Assembly (NCBI GenBank): GCA_025738555.1
Contig: JAOVFP010000019.1
Location: forward strand, 1,426,001-1,490,000
DNA from: Cyathus striatus
Lineage: Eukaryota > Basidiomycota > Agaricomycetes > Agaricales > Nidulariaceae
Length of the DNA stretch: 64,000 nucleotides
Direction: 5' to 3'
Below are positions 12,757 to 23,521 of the stretch, in pieces. The notes under the pieces are model-generated. The model saw only the letters and a list, made by a program, of their open reading frames with translations, ran no database searches and had not been told where the DNA came from. The translations under genes were made by a program, and so were the position numbers. Within the stretch, counting starts at the first letter, position 1. Each line of letters begins with the position of its first letter.

Positions 12757-14022
12757 TCAATTCCGGCCTCCGCTGTTGGGGAGGCTGCGAGGAACGAGGT
12801 GGGTGACTACCAGCACGGTGGGGATAACTCGGACGTGGCGCATATTGACCCGAAACGAGGCGGGAAGGCGCCGGGGTGACTGCGGAGCGGTTTGTAGTAG
12901 CTCTAACAGAGCTATCCGGAACCCGCGGACCCCGAGGCTGGTGGGATTCCCGCGTACGCTCGGACTGGCGTTCCCAGTACCGACTATCGATCCCTTGAGC
13001 TAGTTTAATCATCCCGCGCTTTGTGGTAGGTTTCCCAACATGAGAGATCTCATCCTTAATGCGACCCGGAAACCCGGAATAGAGTCGGTGGCATAAGGAC
13101 TTATCATCCCAGTCGGTGCGCTGTGCAAGCCTGTTGAACTGTACAAGATACTTGGACAGTTTCTGTGAATCCTTCATAACGAGGACATCCAGATCATTCT
13201 CGGCATCCCCTTCCGGGTTCGCTAACCCGAAGTTATCCTCTAGCATGACGACGAAAACCTCCCAAGAGTGAAGGAACTCATCATCAGCATAGGGATTGGA
13301 GAGGGTCGGCATAACGAGCTGAAGCGCGGTATCCCGAAGATATGCGAGAGCGAAGTTGACTTGGGAGTGTCCATCCGAGTATTGGGAAGGATTATTCGGA
13401 AGTAAATTTGGCATTGAGTAATGAACTGCTCCAACTTCTCAGCACTGGAACCGTCAAAAGTATCTGGCTTTTGAACGTTGCGTTCCCGACGTGTTCCTGA
13501 TGTACCCCGGGCGGATTCCGCAACTCTCAAAAGAGCTTCGGCAAGCCGGTCTTCCCGGGAGTGGCGCGCAAGAGGTGTGCGCCTGGGATTGTCGACATCA
13601 TCCTCATCACCATCATCCCCTGAGTCTGAGGATGGTGGAGACGGAGGATTGGGCTGAGAAGGAGGTGGAGGTGGCGGTCCAATGGTACCACCATCGGAGC
13701 CGTGACCCTCGGGAGTGTCCCGTTCCGCTGCGACTGTACCGTATGGCGGTGGAGTGCCATCCGGAGGAGCCTGAGCGGATCCGAGGTTCCCGGCTGCAGG
13801 AACAGAAAGTAGCTGAGCGGAAGTCGAGGGTGGACCCAGGAAAGTAGCACTAGGAGGTGGTGCTGGGCTGGGTGTAACCCGAGACGGTGTAGAAGGTAGA
13901 GAACCTGAAGTACTCCGTGGAGGCTGTTGCCTCGTAGCTGCACGGGTGGCACGAGCACCCACAGCATTGGTATGACTAGCGGTATGCGCTGTGCGAGTAA
14001 CCGAAGTCCCAGTTGGAGCCAT
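12389..14022 (-). pseudogene. gag: Gag of chromovirus with CCHC zinc knuckle, one frameshift
   Basis: The ATG is at 14022-14020, 38 nt inside the 5' LTR edge. The N-terminal 130 residues are rich in Pro, Ser and Thr, followed by an acidic stretch and then the capsid-like part (KPDTFDGSSAEKLEQFITQC). The frame shifts near 13397, where TTCCGAAT stands for an expected TTCCGGAAT, and continues to 12389. The C-terminal part is basic with a zinc knuckle CLFCGNPGHRAKEC (CX2CX4HX4C) near 12690-12650, just before protease sequences in an overlapping frame. Gag packages the element RNA into virus-like particles. Tf1-type relatives usually have Gag and Pol in one frame; whether this one did is hidden by the indels. 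Confidence 0.88.
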
Positions 14023-14045
14023 GATAGAAGAGATATCCAAGGTAT

Positions 14046-14057
14046 CAGTATTCGTAT
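14046..14057 (-). other. Primer-binding site predicted for self-priming
   Basis: In element orientation ATACGAATACTG begins 2 nt after the end of the 5' LTR. It matches no tRNA 3' end (no TGG at its start). It is exactly complementary to CAGTATTCGTAT inside the LTR (14400-14389). Tf1 of fission yeast uses the first nucleotides of its own transcript in this way. Confidence 0.8.
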
Positions 14058-14059
14058 AC

Positions 14060-14821
14060 TGTTACGTACCGATTCTCTTCCTGCTTAGAAGTGGTTGCGA
14101 AGACACCCGGAGGGTGTGGGAGAACTATAACGGAAACCCAAAGTGAGTACGGGTGCGGAAACGTAGAGCGGGAGTGCGGAAAGAACCGTGGCTTCAGCTT
14201 GTGTGCTGCGCCGCCTGGATATCCCCAGGGAATGGTTCGTATTTCGAGGAAGATGATATGTAACAAAGGAAGACGTTCTAGAGTATAAGAGAAGGCTTCG
14301 CCACTACACTAGGTAGCGGGAGAGAAACCCGAAGGAAAACCCGGAGCGGGTTTCGGAACTTAGAGTAGGAAGAAAGTGTACAGAGTTGATACGAATACTG
14401 AAGACTACCTATTACATCTGGAAGACTACTTATACTAAGTAGGAACCTGTAGATACGAATGTAGAAGTATTATACAAAGGACAAGTCAAAGGAGTAAGTA
14501 GGAAATGAAGTCTTGGCAAAGCGGAGTAAGCAAATGACGCGCTCAGAATGAAGAATAAGGAACTAATCTACAAAGGCCATAATGAAACGTATAAGTAGGA
14601 ATGGAAGGGAGGAGTAATAGAATGATGACGCGGTGAGGCCGTCATAAGAGAAAGTACGTATCCGGGATACCCGATAGAAAACCCGACGGGTTCCGGGTAC
14701 GTTCCCGGGCGGGAACGTCGGGAAGTGTAAACCCGAAGCGGGTACGTTCCGGGAACGGACCGGGTATGTTAGAAGGTCACGTGGGAACGTCGGCACGATG
14801 TATCCGGACATGGATATAACA
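14060..14821 (-). repeat. 5' LTR of chromovirus
   Basis: 762 bp, TGTTAC...TAACA, followed by the second CTTAT at 14822-14826. From the predicted transcription start at 14400, U3 covers 14821-14401 and R-U5 covers 14400-14060. Confidence 0.95.
14429..14434 (-). promoter_or_regulatory. TATA box of chromovirus LTR
   Basis: TATAAG on the minus strand lies 29-34 nt upstream of 14400, the position where the self-priming model independently puts the RNA 5' end. The agreement of the two supports both. Confidence 0.6.
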
Positions 14822-14928
14822 CTTATATAAATTACAACTATGCAAAACAATCAATCTGTACAGTACATATTTTATGTATTTTTAGAGAAACTACAAGCAC
14901 ATATGAGTCAACAATACTGATACATAGC

Positions 14929-15748
14929 AGGACCCTAGAAATCTCCTATGAAGGCCCCATCCCAGAACAGGGTGATTTGTCCCCATGGATTTTGGCCAGC
15001 TGAGGCCAAATTTGTCTGAACTGGATCAGGCCTCTAAAATTTCTGGAAATTTGTCTGAAATCCACCTCAGGCCTCTCCAGACCATCAAAAATGTCTGAAA
15101 ATGGGATCTGGCTAGCTTCTTGAAAGAGCTGTGCCCACATTTTTGAGTTCTTTTGAAAGATGAAATGATAGTTAGTAAATTATGTTCATGCTGTGGTATA
15201 AATTAAACACACTGTGGAAGCCATTTCCTTTGCTGCTAGTCATGCATTTACTGCATTCCAAGTTACTGCCTTTAATCCTCCCTTGCTACAGCCTACTGGT
15301 ATGTGCTTGGGTAATGGCAATACATATATTTGCATAGTCCTCAGATGTTGCTACCTCTTTGTCGTCAGAATCCATTTCAGGCAAACTGTGACTAATAAAA
15401 ACAATAAGGTTTGTATTTCCTAAATACAAAGACACACTTACATTGCTGAGAAGTCATCCATTGCTAGTGTAATCGCAGTGCAAGTCAGTGATGTCAAGCT
15501 GTCCTCATCCCTAGTGCTGAGATCTGCCATGATACTTTCTGCCACTTTGACTGCTAGTCCATGAAGGCATACTTTTTCTCATATCAGATCTGACTTTCAC
15601 CATTTGGCACAAAAATGTCCTCAAAGCTACTCAGCCATTTCATCAATTTTAGCTCCAAAATGTCTGTTTTGAATCCAGCCTGGCAGCCTGACAGCTGCAA
15701 ATTTGTCCAAAATGGGATTGGGCCTTTATAGGAGATTTTGGGGGTTCT
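14929..15748. mobile_element. MITE-like element with 36-nt TIRs and 8-bp TSD
   Basis: Ends are inverted repeats: left AGGACCCTAGAAATCTCC and right, reverse-complemented, AGAACCCCCAAAATCTCC. About 30 of the first 36 positions match. TACATAGC is duplicated exactly at 14921-14928 and 15749-15756. The 820-bp interior has no coding capacity but repeats short phrases such as TTTGTCTGAAA. An 8-bp TSD points to hAT or a KDZ-type helper. Confidence 0.75.
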
Positions 15749-15756
15749 TACATAGC

Positions 15757-16158
15757 CTGTGCCTGTCTGTATCCATTAGTCTATAACAGGCTGAGACACT
15801 AGCACACACAGATGCTAGGTCCTGCTGATGTGTTCCATGCACATAACCATTCCCAGAGAGCTTATCTCCATGTGCCTCCTCAACTGCACACTCCAGGACC
15901 CCTGATTATCCCACTAGAACTTACATCCTGAAAAAGGGTTTTGTCTGGACAGATTTTTCACCTAATTTTGCAAAATTTTTCCAGAGTGTGTCTAAGTTTG
16001 CCAGGATGCCCAGAGTTTGTTTGGATTCAGTGTTCTAAGTTCTAAAAATGTTTTTTTGTGATTTATGTTGTTTAAATGTAATTTTGGGGTGAAATAAGGT
16101 CATAGATATGATAGATCAATGATAAATGTACATGAATCAGTTGTATCAAGTGCTAAAT
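15757..16158. other. Intergenic, nothing recognised
   Basis: AT-rich sequence with no open frame of note, no repeats shared with the rest of the window, and no clear regulatory element. Confidence 0.4.
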
Positions 16159-17060
16159 CTAAACTTTGCCCTCTGAATCATCATTTCTTCCTCCCTTTGT
16201 ACTGTTGAAAGCATCTATTGCTGCAATGAGATGTGTATTTTGAGATTTGAGGTCCTGGAATATATCCATATACTCCTTGTTGATGACAAGACCAATGTTT
16301 GACTGAAGGGTGACAACAGAGGAAGGAATAGCCATGATGAATTGGATAGAAGGTATAAGCTGGAAATAGTAATTGCTGAGTATAACCCTTGGGGTAGTGT
16401 TAAAATAGTTTGCTGTATGATTCTCATAAATCTGCACACCAAGAGATGTAATGGCAGATATAGAAGAGGAGTCTGTAATAGTGGCATGTTTTCCATTCTT
16501 TCCTGCAGTTTTAGAGTACATGGTGCTGACTAAATGATTCATGATAAGTATAACATTGAAACACATATAATGTAGCCCACTCACTGTGCACAGTAAAAAC
16601 ACCACTGTCAATCAAAATAAAACTGAAATCTTCCAACTGAAGAGGCCATAATAAGGTAATGCATGCCTCACCAACAAGATTGAGTGTATCTGAGGTAACA
16701 TGGGCCTTTCTAAACATTTTCTTCCATTTTTTCAAAGCCTGAGCAGTGGTGAACATTGATATGAGTGCAATCATTACTAATTTAGTACATATACCTCACC
16801 TGCTGCCTTCTCCGCCACAACTGCCACATTAGCTGCATTTCCTACTGGAAGTATTGGTGCTGTTTGACCAGTGAAAACTCCATTGCATCCCCCTGCAGCT
16901 GACTCCCTCCAGTGGTGTTCACATTCAAGACCAGTGCCTACACTATGCTCTTCCCATTGTTCCTTTAAAACCTTCTGCATTTCATACTGTATTTCATCCT
17001 TTTCAGGACGAGTCCCACTTCAAGTTCAAACACCAAGGGCAGCATGTCACAATTGATTTT
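16159..17060 (-). CDS. Possible multi-exon hypothetical gene
   Basis: Three minus-strand open stretches could be exons of one gene. About 17010-16787 includes PEKDEIQYEMQKVLKEQWEE and APILPVGNAANVAVVAEKAA. About 16735-16640 is KKWKKMFRKAHVTSD followed by a hydrophobic part. About 16510-16159 is AGKNGKHATITDSSS through KGGRNDDSEGKV and a stop. Donor-like GTGAGG near 16800 and acceptor-like CTGCTCAG near 16738 fit an intron of normal size between the first two. Composition looks coding, but I do not recognise the family and the exon limits are guesses. It could equally be the remains of a transposon-borne gene. Confidence 0.3.
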
Positions 17061-17369
17061 GGCAGTGCAGAGGGACCAAAGAGTCAAGGTCTAGTCTGTT
17101 ATGAGTGTGATAGGTTGTCCACTCACATTGAGGCAACCTAACAGGAGCAAGTTGTAGCTGTCAAAACTCTTGAACATACCAAAACTCATCTGAAAGGATT
17201 TCACCCAGTTGTTCTTCACCTGTCTCAACAAATTTTGATCTAATAGAATCATTATAGTATACATATCATTTGTAGAAAAGGGAGACTCACACTTGCATAG
17301 TATCACCTGTAATTGATAAAACTATGGCAATGGGAGCTCTTTACACTTAGCCATGTGTTCAATACATAT

Positions 17370-17530
17370 CTGTATGGAATTTTTGGAATCTGTGTGGAAT
17401 CTGCACAGATTTTTTCTTTTTGGCAGAGGTTTTTTTGGATCTGTGCAGAATCTGCACAGAATCAGAAATTCCATGCAGATTATGCAGAATTCCACATTAC
17501 AGACCTGAAAATTCTGTACAGAATCTTATT
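17370..17530. repeat. Cluster of TCTGCACAG palindromes
   Basis: Contains the perfect 19-nt palindrome CTGTGCAGAATCTGCACAG at 17441-17459 and further partial copies on both sides (GGAATCTGCACAGA near 17396, AATTCTGTACAGAATC near 17511). The arrangement is of alternating inverted copies that could fold into a hairpin. No gene. Confidence 0.45.
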
Positions 17531-17627
17531 ATACTTATGTCCTTATGGAAAATTAGAATAGAAAATTGTAACCAATGCCATAGTTCTGTTGTGACTGTGA
17601 TGATCCAAGACATGTAACAATCATGTG

Positions 17628-18640
17628 ACAATGAAATATGATGATGTAATGGTGCAACAAGGTAATGTAATGATGAAATGAGAGGATGATGATGAAACAG
17701 GATGATGTAACAAGGGAGCAGGATGTTATAATGATGAAATGGGATGATGTAACAATGAAATGGGATAATGTAATAATGAAACAGGATGATGTACTGTACC
17801 ATTTCGACCAAGTGTTTGGACCTGTTGGAGCGTGATGGTCCAAACCTCTGTTCAATGGTTACTGAAATGTGTGACCAATAAGGTGTTCTGTTCGCAGTCA
17901 ATTTTGTTTATTGAATATACCTAATGTGAGATGCCACATCAGTAGTTAGGCAACCGACAACCGGTATAATTGGTAATAATCTGGGTGGCCTCCAGCTTGT
18001 AGCAGATGCTGAGAGCACACAAATTGAGGTGGTTAACAATAATATGGTTGATGCAACACCTGATTTGGGATGTGGGCAGAGGAAAAAAGAGAAAAACATG
18101 TTATATTTGACAAATATCTGCGAAGAGCATTAGAAATAGTAGTTGTATATACCTACATGTATTAATTTTGAAATTTCGACCACAATTTCATCAATTTCAA
18201 ACCCTATATTAGTTTCTCTGTACCTGTGTTCACGACCCCCTGTGACATGTGACCAAGCTGCTCAACTGTTTTGTTCATGGCCTAGTGTGATGCGTGACTG
18301 AACAGTTGGTTGAAATGGTACAGTAACAAGGGAATGGAATGATGTAATAATGAAACAGAATGATGTAACAAGGGAATGGAATGATGTAATAATGAAAAGG
18401 GATGATGTAATGATAAAATGGGATGATGTAACAAGGGAACAGGATGTTGTAACAAGGGAATGAGATGTTGTAATGATGAAATGAGATGATGTAACCAAGG
18501 AATGAGATGTTGTAATGATGAAATGAGATGATGTAACCAAGGAATGAGATGTTGTAATGATGAATGGGATAATGTAGTGATGAAATGGGATGATGTAATG
18601 AGGGAATGAGATAATGTAACAAGGGAACAGAAATAGTGAG
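17628..18640. repeat. Minisatellite (GATGATGTAA-type), interrupted
   Basis: Degenerate tandem copies of a roughly 19-20-bp unit such as GATGATGTAACAAGGGAAT occupy 17628-17793 and continue in the same direction at 18324-18640. The two parts are separated by the element at 17794-18323. Long His/Leu-rich reading frames across it are low-complexity artefacts. Confidence 0.75.
17794..18323. mobile_element. MITE with TA duplication (Tc1/mariner-like)
   Basis: Terminal inverted repeats CTGTACCATTTCGACCAA and (reverse-complemented right end) CTGTACCATTTCAACCAA, with about 21 of 24 positions matching. Both ends are flanked by TA (17792-17793 and 18324-18325). Removing the element plus one TA rejoins the surrounding minisatellite into a normal unit, GATGATGTAACAAGGG, so the boundaries are well supported. 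530 bp, non-coding. Confidence 0.75.
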
Positions 18641-19145
18641 ATGCCTGATGGGCATACACTACCTGTAGTTGTGGATTTTAGCTTTTCTAATCATGTAATT
18701 AGTACTCACCAAATGGTAACAAACACAGATTAGTTACAGAATTTGAGTGAATCTTTTATATATATACTGAATACTTTAAATAAATAGAAGATATTCTATA
18801 TATATTCTGCTGATAATAATATGCAAGAATTTTTTTAATTATTGACTGAAAATGTAAAATATTCTAGGATTATTTTGACAATACTCTCCCTCACAAAATT
18901 TAAAGTAGTTTTCTCTTGCATATACACTGAATATCCAAAATTTTATAAGGTATTCTAATAGAAATGTGGCTGTCAGAACATTTAAATAATTCATGTATTT
19001 TATGGCAGAGATTAGTGCTATAAGATTTAAAATTCTGTACAGTAAAAATTTGTTAAAATGTCTCCAAGATATTTATCATAATCACCCCTGGAATAAAACA
19101 GTCTTGCCTGCTGTGAGTAGTAGTTTATGAAATATTTTGAAATAA
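18641..19145. other. AT-rich intergenic, nothing recognised
   Basis: Very AT-rich, no open frame, no repeat shared with other parts of the window. It adjoins the 3' end of the CxC5/CxC6 gene and may hold its downstream region or a decayed last exon. Confidence 0.4.
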
Positions 19146-19751
19146 TTATAATATATAATTTACCTGTGTATTAAATGCTCTTTTCAAATATGGATTTCCA
19201 TTATTGTCAAAATCAGTTATAACCAGATATGGAGCAGATCCATCTAGTGGTGCTGGATTGCAAAATATTCTGCAGAGAAAGTCTTTAACTCTGTGATTTG
19301 TATAATAATAGCTATCTAAACTAAGTCTTGTAGTTTTTTCCAGGTTTCCCATTGCTCTCTTCTTGCATCATTAAGAAGATATCTTAGTACCAAACATGTT
19401 TTATCAATGCATACATAATCTTGCCTGGATTCTTCAGTAGGATATACTTCCTCTAAAAATTTTATAATATTATATGGTGATTCTGCCCCCTCAAATTTTG
19501 TCCAGGCAATAGCAATACCACAATGTGCACATATTGTTTCCACACAGTAGAATTTACCTGGAGTAAAGTAATTCTTTGTTTTATTATTAGTTGACTGTTG
19601 TTGATCATCATGTGGCTGAACATTTCTTGCTCTAACAGTATTCCATGGGAGTTGTTCTCCTGGATGCTGAAGCATTCTTCTTACACCTGCATGGTGAGAA
19701 GTGTTGCATGTGGATTGAAACCTCCTCCACTCTTCTTGGTGATTATTGCAA

Positions 19752-19756
19752 GCCTG
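19752..19756. repeat. Target-site duplication GCCTG of second LTR element
   Basis: GCCTG here and at 23143-23147 flank the two LTRs exactly. Confidence 0.9.
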
Positions 19757-20222
19757 TGTTACAATAAAGTTCTGATTGAGATGTTTATTGTACAAGTCTG
19801 ATAGTCACGTGATAAACAAGTTTGAGGAACAAGTTATATCAGTATCGAGTTTGAGTAGTCTCTATTCATGAGCTCTTAAGTTGTTTAGACTTAAGTATGA
19901 GTGAAGTGAATGAATCAAAGTAAAGCTAATTTGATTTAAGCTGAAGCTTGAGCTCTACAGCCCAAGTTCCTACTGTTTAAATACAAGCTAGTTTACACTA
20001 ATAATAAGTACCTATGAGTCATAATACTACACATCAACTGTGCATTGCTGCAGTGCAGTAAGAAGAAAGAAAAGTAGACTAAGTATGGTAAAATGACTTG
20101 AAATGAGTCAAGACCATGTAAGTAAGAAGTCATGTGTTTGGTATCAAGAGTGATACCAAACAAGTCAATGAAATGTAAAGAAAACATATGTAAATAGATG
20201 AAGTAAAAGAAAAAATGTAACA
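19757..20222 (-). repeat. 3' LTR of second retroelement
   Basis: 466 bp. In element orientation it is preceded by a purine tract (TTGGGGGGTAA, 20223-20233) that serves as PPT. Confidence 0.92.
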
Positions 20223-20527
20223 TTACCCCCCAATTAAAGGGTGAAGTTCACCATAACTTCACAAACATCAGTTGCCCAGATAGAAGTCCCCAAGGGCATT
20301 GTAGTCATCTGGATCCTCTATCTTGACAAGGTGTTCCTCCCATGCCTGTTGTCCTGATTTACTATTTGGCCGAACTCTGCAGAAGTAGAACTTCTCTGAT
20401 TTGACCCTTCTCCCTCTCTCTCTTCTGTTGTTCCTCCCTGTGGGAATGGAACCCCTGCCCATCTGTCAACTTCCCCTTCCTCTTGTCCTTTCCTGCCTCC
20501 TCTCCATGTTCAGTGTAGCAGAATCCC

Positions 20528-22035
20528 TTATAGTGTGTGACGCAGCCATCTCTTGTGCAGGGATTCAGGCTGTGGGACTGAGTATCTGTCTCCATGCACT
20601 CCTTTGTTTGGGAGTATACAGTGGTAAGGGGGTGTTGATTTGTGGGGGCATGTGGTCATTGTGGAGTGAAGTGATGGGGACAAGAAGGGGCAGTGTGCCT
20701 GGGGGCATTTCAATAACAATGGTTGCATCAATATTTTGGGCAGAGTGACCTTTTGAGACTCTTGGTAGTATTTCAGATTTTCATGGTCTGAGAATACAAT
20801 GATTTTGTTAGGGTGTCCTTCTAGTAAATGTTGCCAAGCTTTGAATCCATGAACAATAGCATAGAGTTCTTTATCGTATATCTGATAGTTCCTTTCAGTG
20901 GCAGTGAACATATGAGATATGTATCTGCATGGTTTCCAGAATCCATTTTTGTCTTCTTGTTTAAGGACTGCTCCTGTGGCATAATCTGAAGCATCAACTA
21001 ACATAGTGAAAGGTTTCTCAGGATCAGGTATCCTGAGAACTGGTTCCTTTAAGAATGCTTTTTTTAGGTCCCCAAAGGCTTTCTGTTGTTCTTCACCCCA
21101 GTTCCACAGTGTAGAATTTCTAGTTAGTCTGAGAATTGGTTCAATTTGTTTGCTGTAGCAAGGAATAAATTGTCAGTAAAAGTTACAGAATCCAGCGAAG
21201 GATTGGATTTCCTTAATTTTGGTAGGAGCAGGCCAATCGGCAATTCCAGCAACTTTCTTGGGGTCCATAGCAATTTCATTTGGTTGAATGAGCATGCCTA
21301 AGTATTCCACTTTGGTGACTTCAAAGGAACATTTCTCAGGTTTAGTGAATAGCCCATTATCTCAGAGTATTTGTAGAATTTCCCATGTCACTCGTCAGTG
21401 AAGTTCAAGGTTATTTTGGTAAAGATGAGTATATTATCTAAGTATACTTGAACAAGTCCTTGAGAAATGTAGTCTTCAAGAAGGTGGTTAATCATTTGCA
21501 TGAATGTTGCTGGTGAGTTGCATAACCCAAAGAACATTACTGTTGGCCGAAAGATGCCTCTTCATGTAACAAAGGCTGCTTTAGATTGATCTTCTGAGAC
21601 AATTTGTACTTTGTTGTATGCTCCTCTGAGGTCCATTTTTGTAAAAAGATTTGCACCCTTAAGATCTTCCATTAGTTGTTTGATATGGGGTAGGGGATAC
21701 CAGTCTTTAATGGTTCCATTGTTTAGATATCGATAATCCTGGCATGGTCACATGTCCTCAGTGTCCTTTTTCCCTATGAAGAAGAATCCAGCAGTATTTT
21801 CAGCATCAGTAGAGTCTGGTTGTACTTCCTCAATGTAGCCTTTTCGGAGGTTTTTGTCAATGAAATCATTCATTGTCTTGTCCTCTTTTATACTAAGTGG
21901 GTAAACTCTACTTTTCCATGGTTGGAAGTCTCCCTTCATTCTGATATGGTGGTCCCATGGTCTTGAAGGTAGAAACCCTTCTGAAGTGTCCTTGTCGAAT
22001 ATGTCCTTGTAATCCCTGAGATGTTTCAGTATCAT
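20528..22035 (-). pseudogene. pol: RT-RNase H remnant of second retroelement
   Basis: The RT starts DIFDKDTSEGFLPSRPWDHH and runs through AGFFFIGKKD to a broken palm (DLRGAY near 21640; VQVYLDNILIF near 21450). RNase H follows from 21004 (LVDASDYATG, YDKELYAIVHGFKAWQHLLE, SDHENLKYY). Several frame breaks and stops separate the pieces. It cannot make an active enzyme. Confidence 0.85.
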
Positions 22036-22662
22036 TTGTTCAAAGGTTTTCTTAACCTTTTTGGGTTCATAGGATAGTCATTGTGAGATTGTCTGTTTTA
22101 TGTGAATGGAGATTCCGAATTCTTCAAATAAGGGTTCCTTTGTTTCAAAAGATGTGCCTAAACCATGCTCTGTGAGAAAAGGGTCCTCAATTCCTGTCAG
22201 AAAAGCTCATAGGTGAATGCTTTCTTCTGATGTTTCTTTGATGTCCTCTTCTTTGGCATCATTTAAGTGCATCCAATATATTTCAATTGGATTCCAGTTG
22301 TCCTGTAATGGTGAGTCCAAAATTTTGATCATCTTCTCATTGGGGATTCTTGTATCCTCAAGAGAATACCTGCAATCTTGAGGGAGAGTTTCCATGCTCT
22401 CATTCTCCAATTCATTGGGTATTTCTTCAATTGAAGCTAGTTGTCCCAATCATTTTGTTTCCATGATGGGTTTTACCATTTTTATTCAAGCAATTGAGAT
22501 ATATTGTGTGAATCTTTGGTTGAATTGTCTATCCAATCACATCTGGTTCAGTTTCCTGTCATCTTCTTTGTCTGAACTTTCAGGTGCTTTAAACTTTCCA
22601 GGAGTTGTCATTGTGTAGGTTCAATGTGTCAGGGTGCTGCACTGAGTAGTGCGAGCAGTTGG

Positions 22663-22675
22663 CAAGCTTCAGCTT
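22663..22675 (-). other. Predicted self-priming site of second retroelement
   Basis: Element-sense AAGCTGAAGCTTG starts 1 nt after the 5' LTR. It is perfectly complementary over 13 nt to CAAGCTTCAGCTT inside the same LTR (22870-22858). No tRNA-like TGG start is present. Confidence 0.65.
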
Positions 22676-22676
22676 T

Positions 22677-23142
22677 TGTTATGATAAAGTTCTGATTGAG
22701 ACGTTTATCATACAAGTCTGATAGTCACATGATAAACAAGTTCAAGGAACAAGTTATATCAGTATCGAGTTTGAGTAGTCTCTATTCATGAGCTCTTAAG
22801 TTGTTTAGACTTAAGTATGAGTGAAGTGAATGAATCAAAGTAAAGCTAATTTGATTTAAGCTGAAGCTTGAGCTCTACAGCCCAAGTTCCTACTGTTTAA
22901 ATACAAGCTAGTTTACACTAATAATAAGTACCTACGAGTCATAATACTGCGCATCAACTGCGCATTGCTGCAGCACAGTAAGAAGAAAGAAAAGTAGACT
23001 AAGTATGGTAAAATGACTTGAAATGAGTCAAGACCATGTAAATAAGAAGTCATGTGTTTGGTATCAAGAGTGATACAAAACAAGTCAGTGAAATGTAAAG
23101 AAAACATATGTAAATAGACAAAGTAAAAGAAAAAACGTAACA
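22677..23142 (-). repeat. 5' LTR of second retroelement
   Basis: 466 bp. If RNA starts at 22870, U3 is 23142-22871 and R-U5 is 22870-22677. Confidence 0.92.
22896..22903 (-). promoter_or_regulatory. TATA-like box of second LTR
   Basis: TATTTAAA on the minus strand lies 26-33 nt upstream of the RNA 5' end predicted from the self-priming match. Confidence 0.5.
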
Positions 23143-23521
23143 GCCTGAGCACTCTGTTTTTTCACATTAATGCACCTTGAACATGACAACATGCACTATA
23201 AAAGGCTTCATGTACTTCACAGAAAACTCCTCCATGTGCATTATGTAATTCACTTTTACACCCTTCAAATACACAATGTGTTGGACCCATTATGATGCCA
23301 TCTAATACAACCATTTTTACAGGAGCATATTCATTATCATTTGTTGCTGTATTATTGCTTTCAATATCTGCTACTGCTCTTTGTACATTTACAGAATTCA
23401 TATCCTCCTGTGTACTTTCAGATTGTACAAGATCAGGAACTGCTCTATTTTTGTCAACTCCTACCACACCAGCAGAGTCAATATCTGATATTACATTAGA
23501 CCTACTTCTATAGGCATGTGT

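Larger units (their letters stand above)
7230..14821 (-). mobile_element. Ty3/gypsy chromovirus (Tf1/sushi-like LTR retrotransposon)
   Basis: A complete 7.6-kb element read on the minus strand, bounded by direct LTRs beginning TGTTAC and ending TAACA, with a 5-bp TSD (CTTAT). Order in element direction: 5' LTR (right), self-complementary primer site, Gag with zinc knuckle, protease, reverse transcriptase, RNase H, integrase, chromodomain, polypurine tract, 3' LTR (left). The C-terminal chromodomain places it in the chromoviruses. The LTRs differ by only a few indels, so insertion was recent, and its base composition is far more GC-rich than the flanks. The coding region is interrupted by about eight single-base indels but has almost no substitution-type stops, which is odd for such a young copy. 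Confidence 0.95.
19757..23142 (-). mobile_element. Truncated Ty3/gypsy LTR retrotransposon inside CxC5/CxC6 gene
   Basis: 3386 bp with 466-bp direct LTRs (19757-20222 and 22677-23142; TGTTA...TAACA) and a perfect 5-bp TSD. Minus-strand fragments in element order: a protease-end or linker frame (22449-22207), the RT N-terminus (22035-21748), the RT palm with YLDN at about 21455-21440, and RNase H (VDASDYATGAVLKQEDKNGF, 21001). No integrase, chromodomain or full Gag is present, so the interior is deleted. The RT motif has lost one catalytic Asp (DD to DN). LTRs are roughly 96% identical, mostly transition differences, so it is older than the 7.2-14.8 kb element. Confidence 0.92.

Noticed and set aside
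17497..18659. Long minus-strand frames rich in His, Leu, Ser
   Set aside because: They are readings of the GATGATGTAA minisatellite in several frames at once; no domain, no start context.
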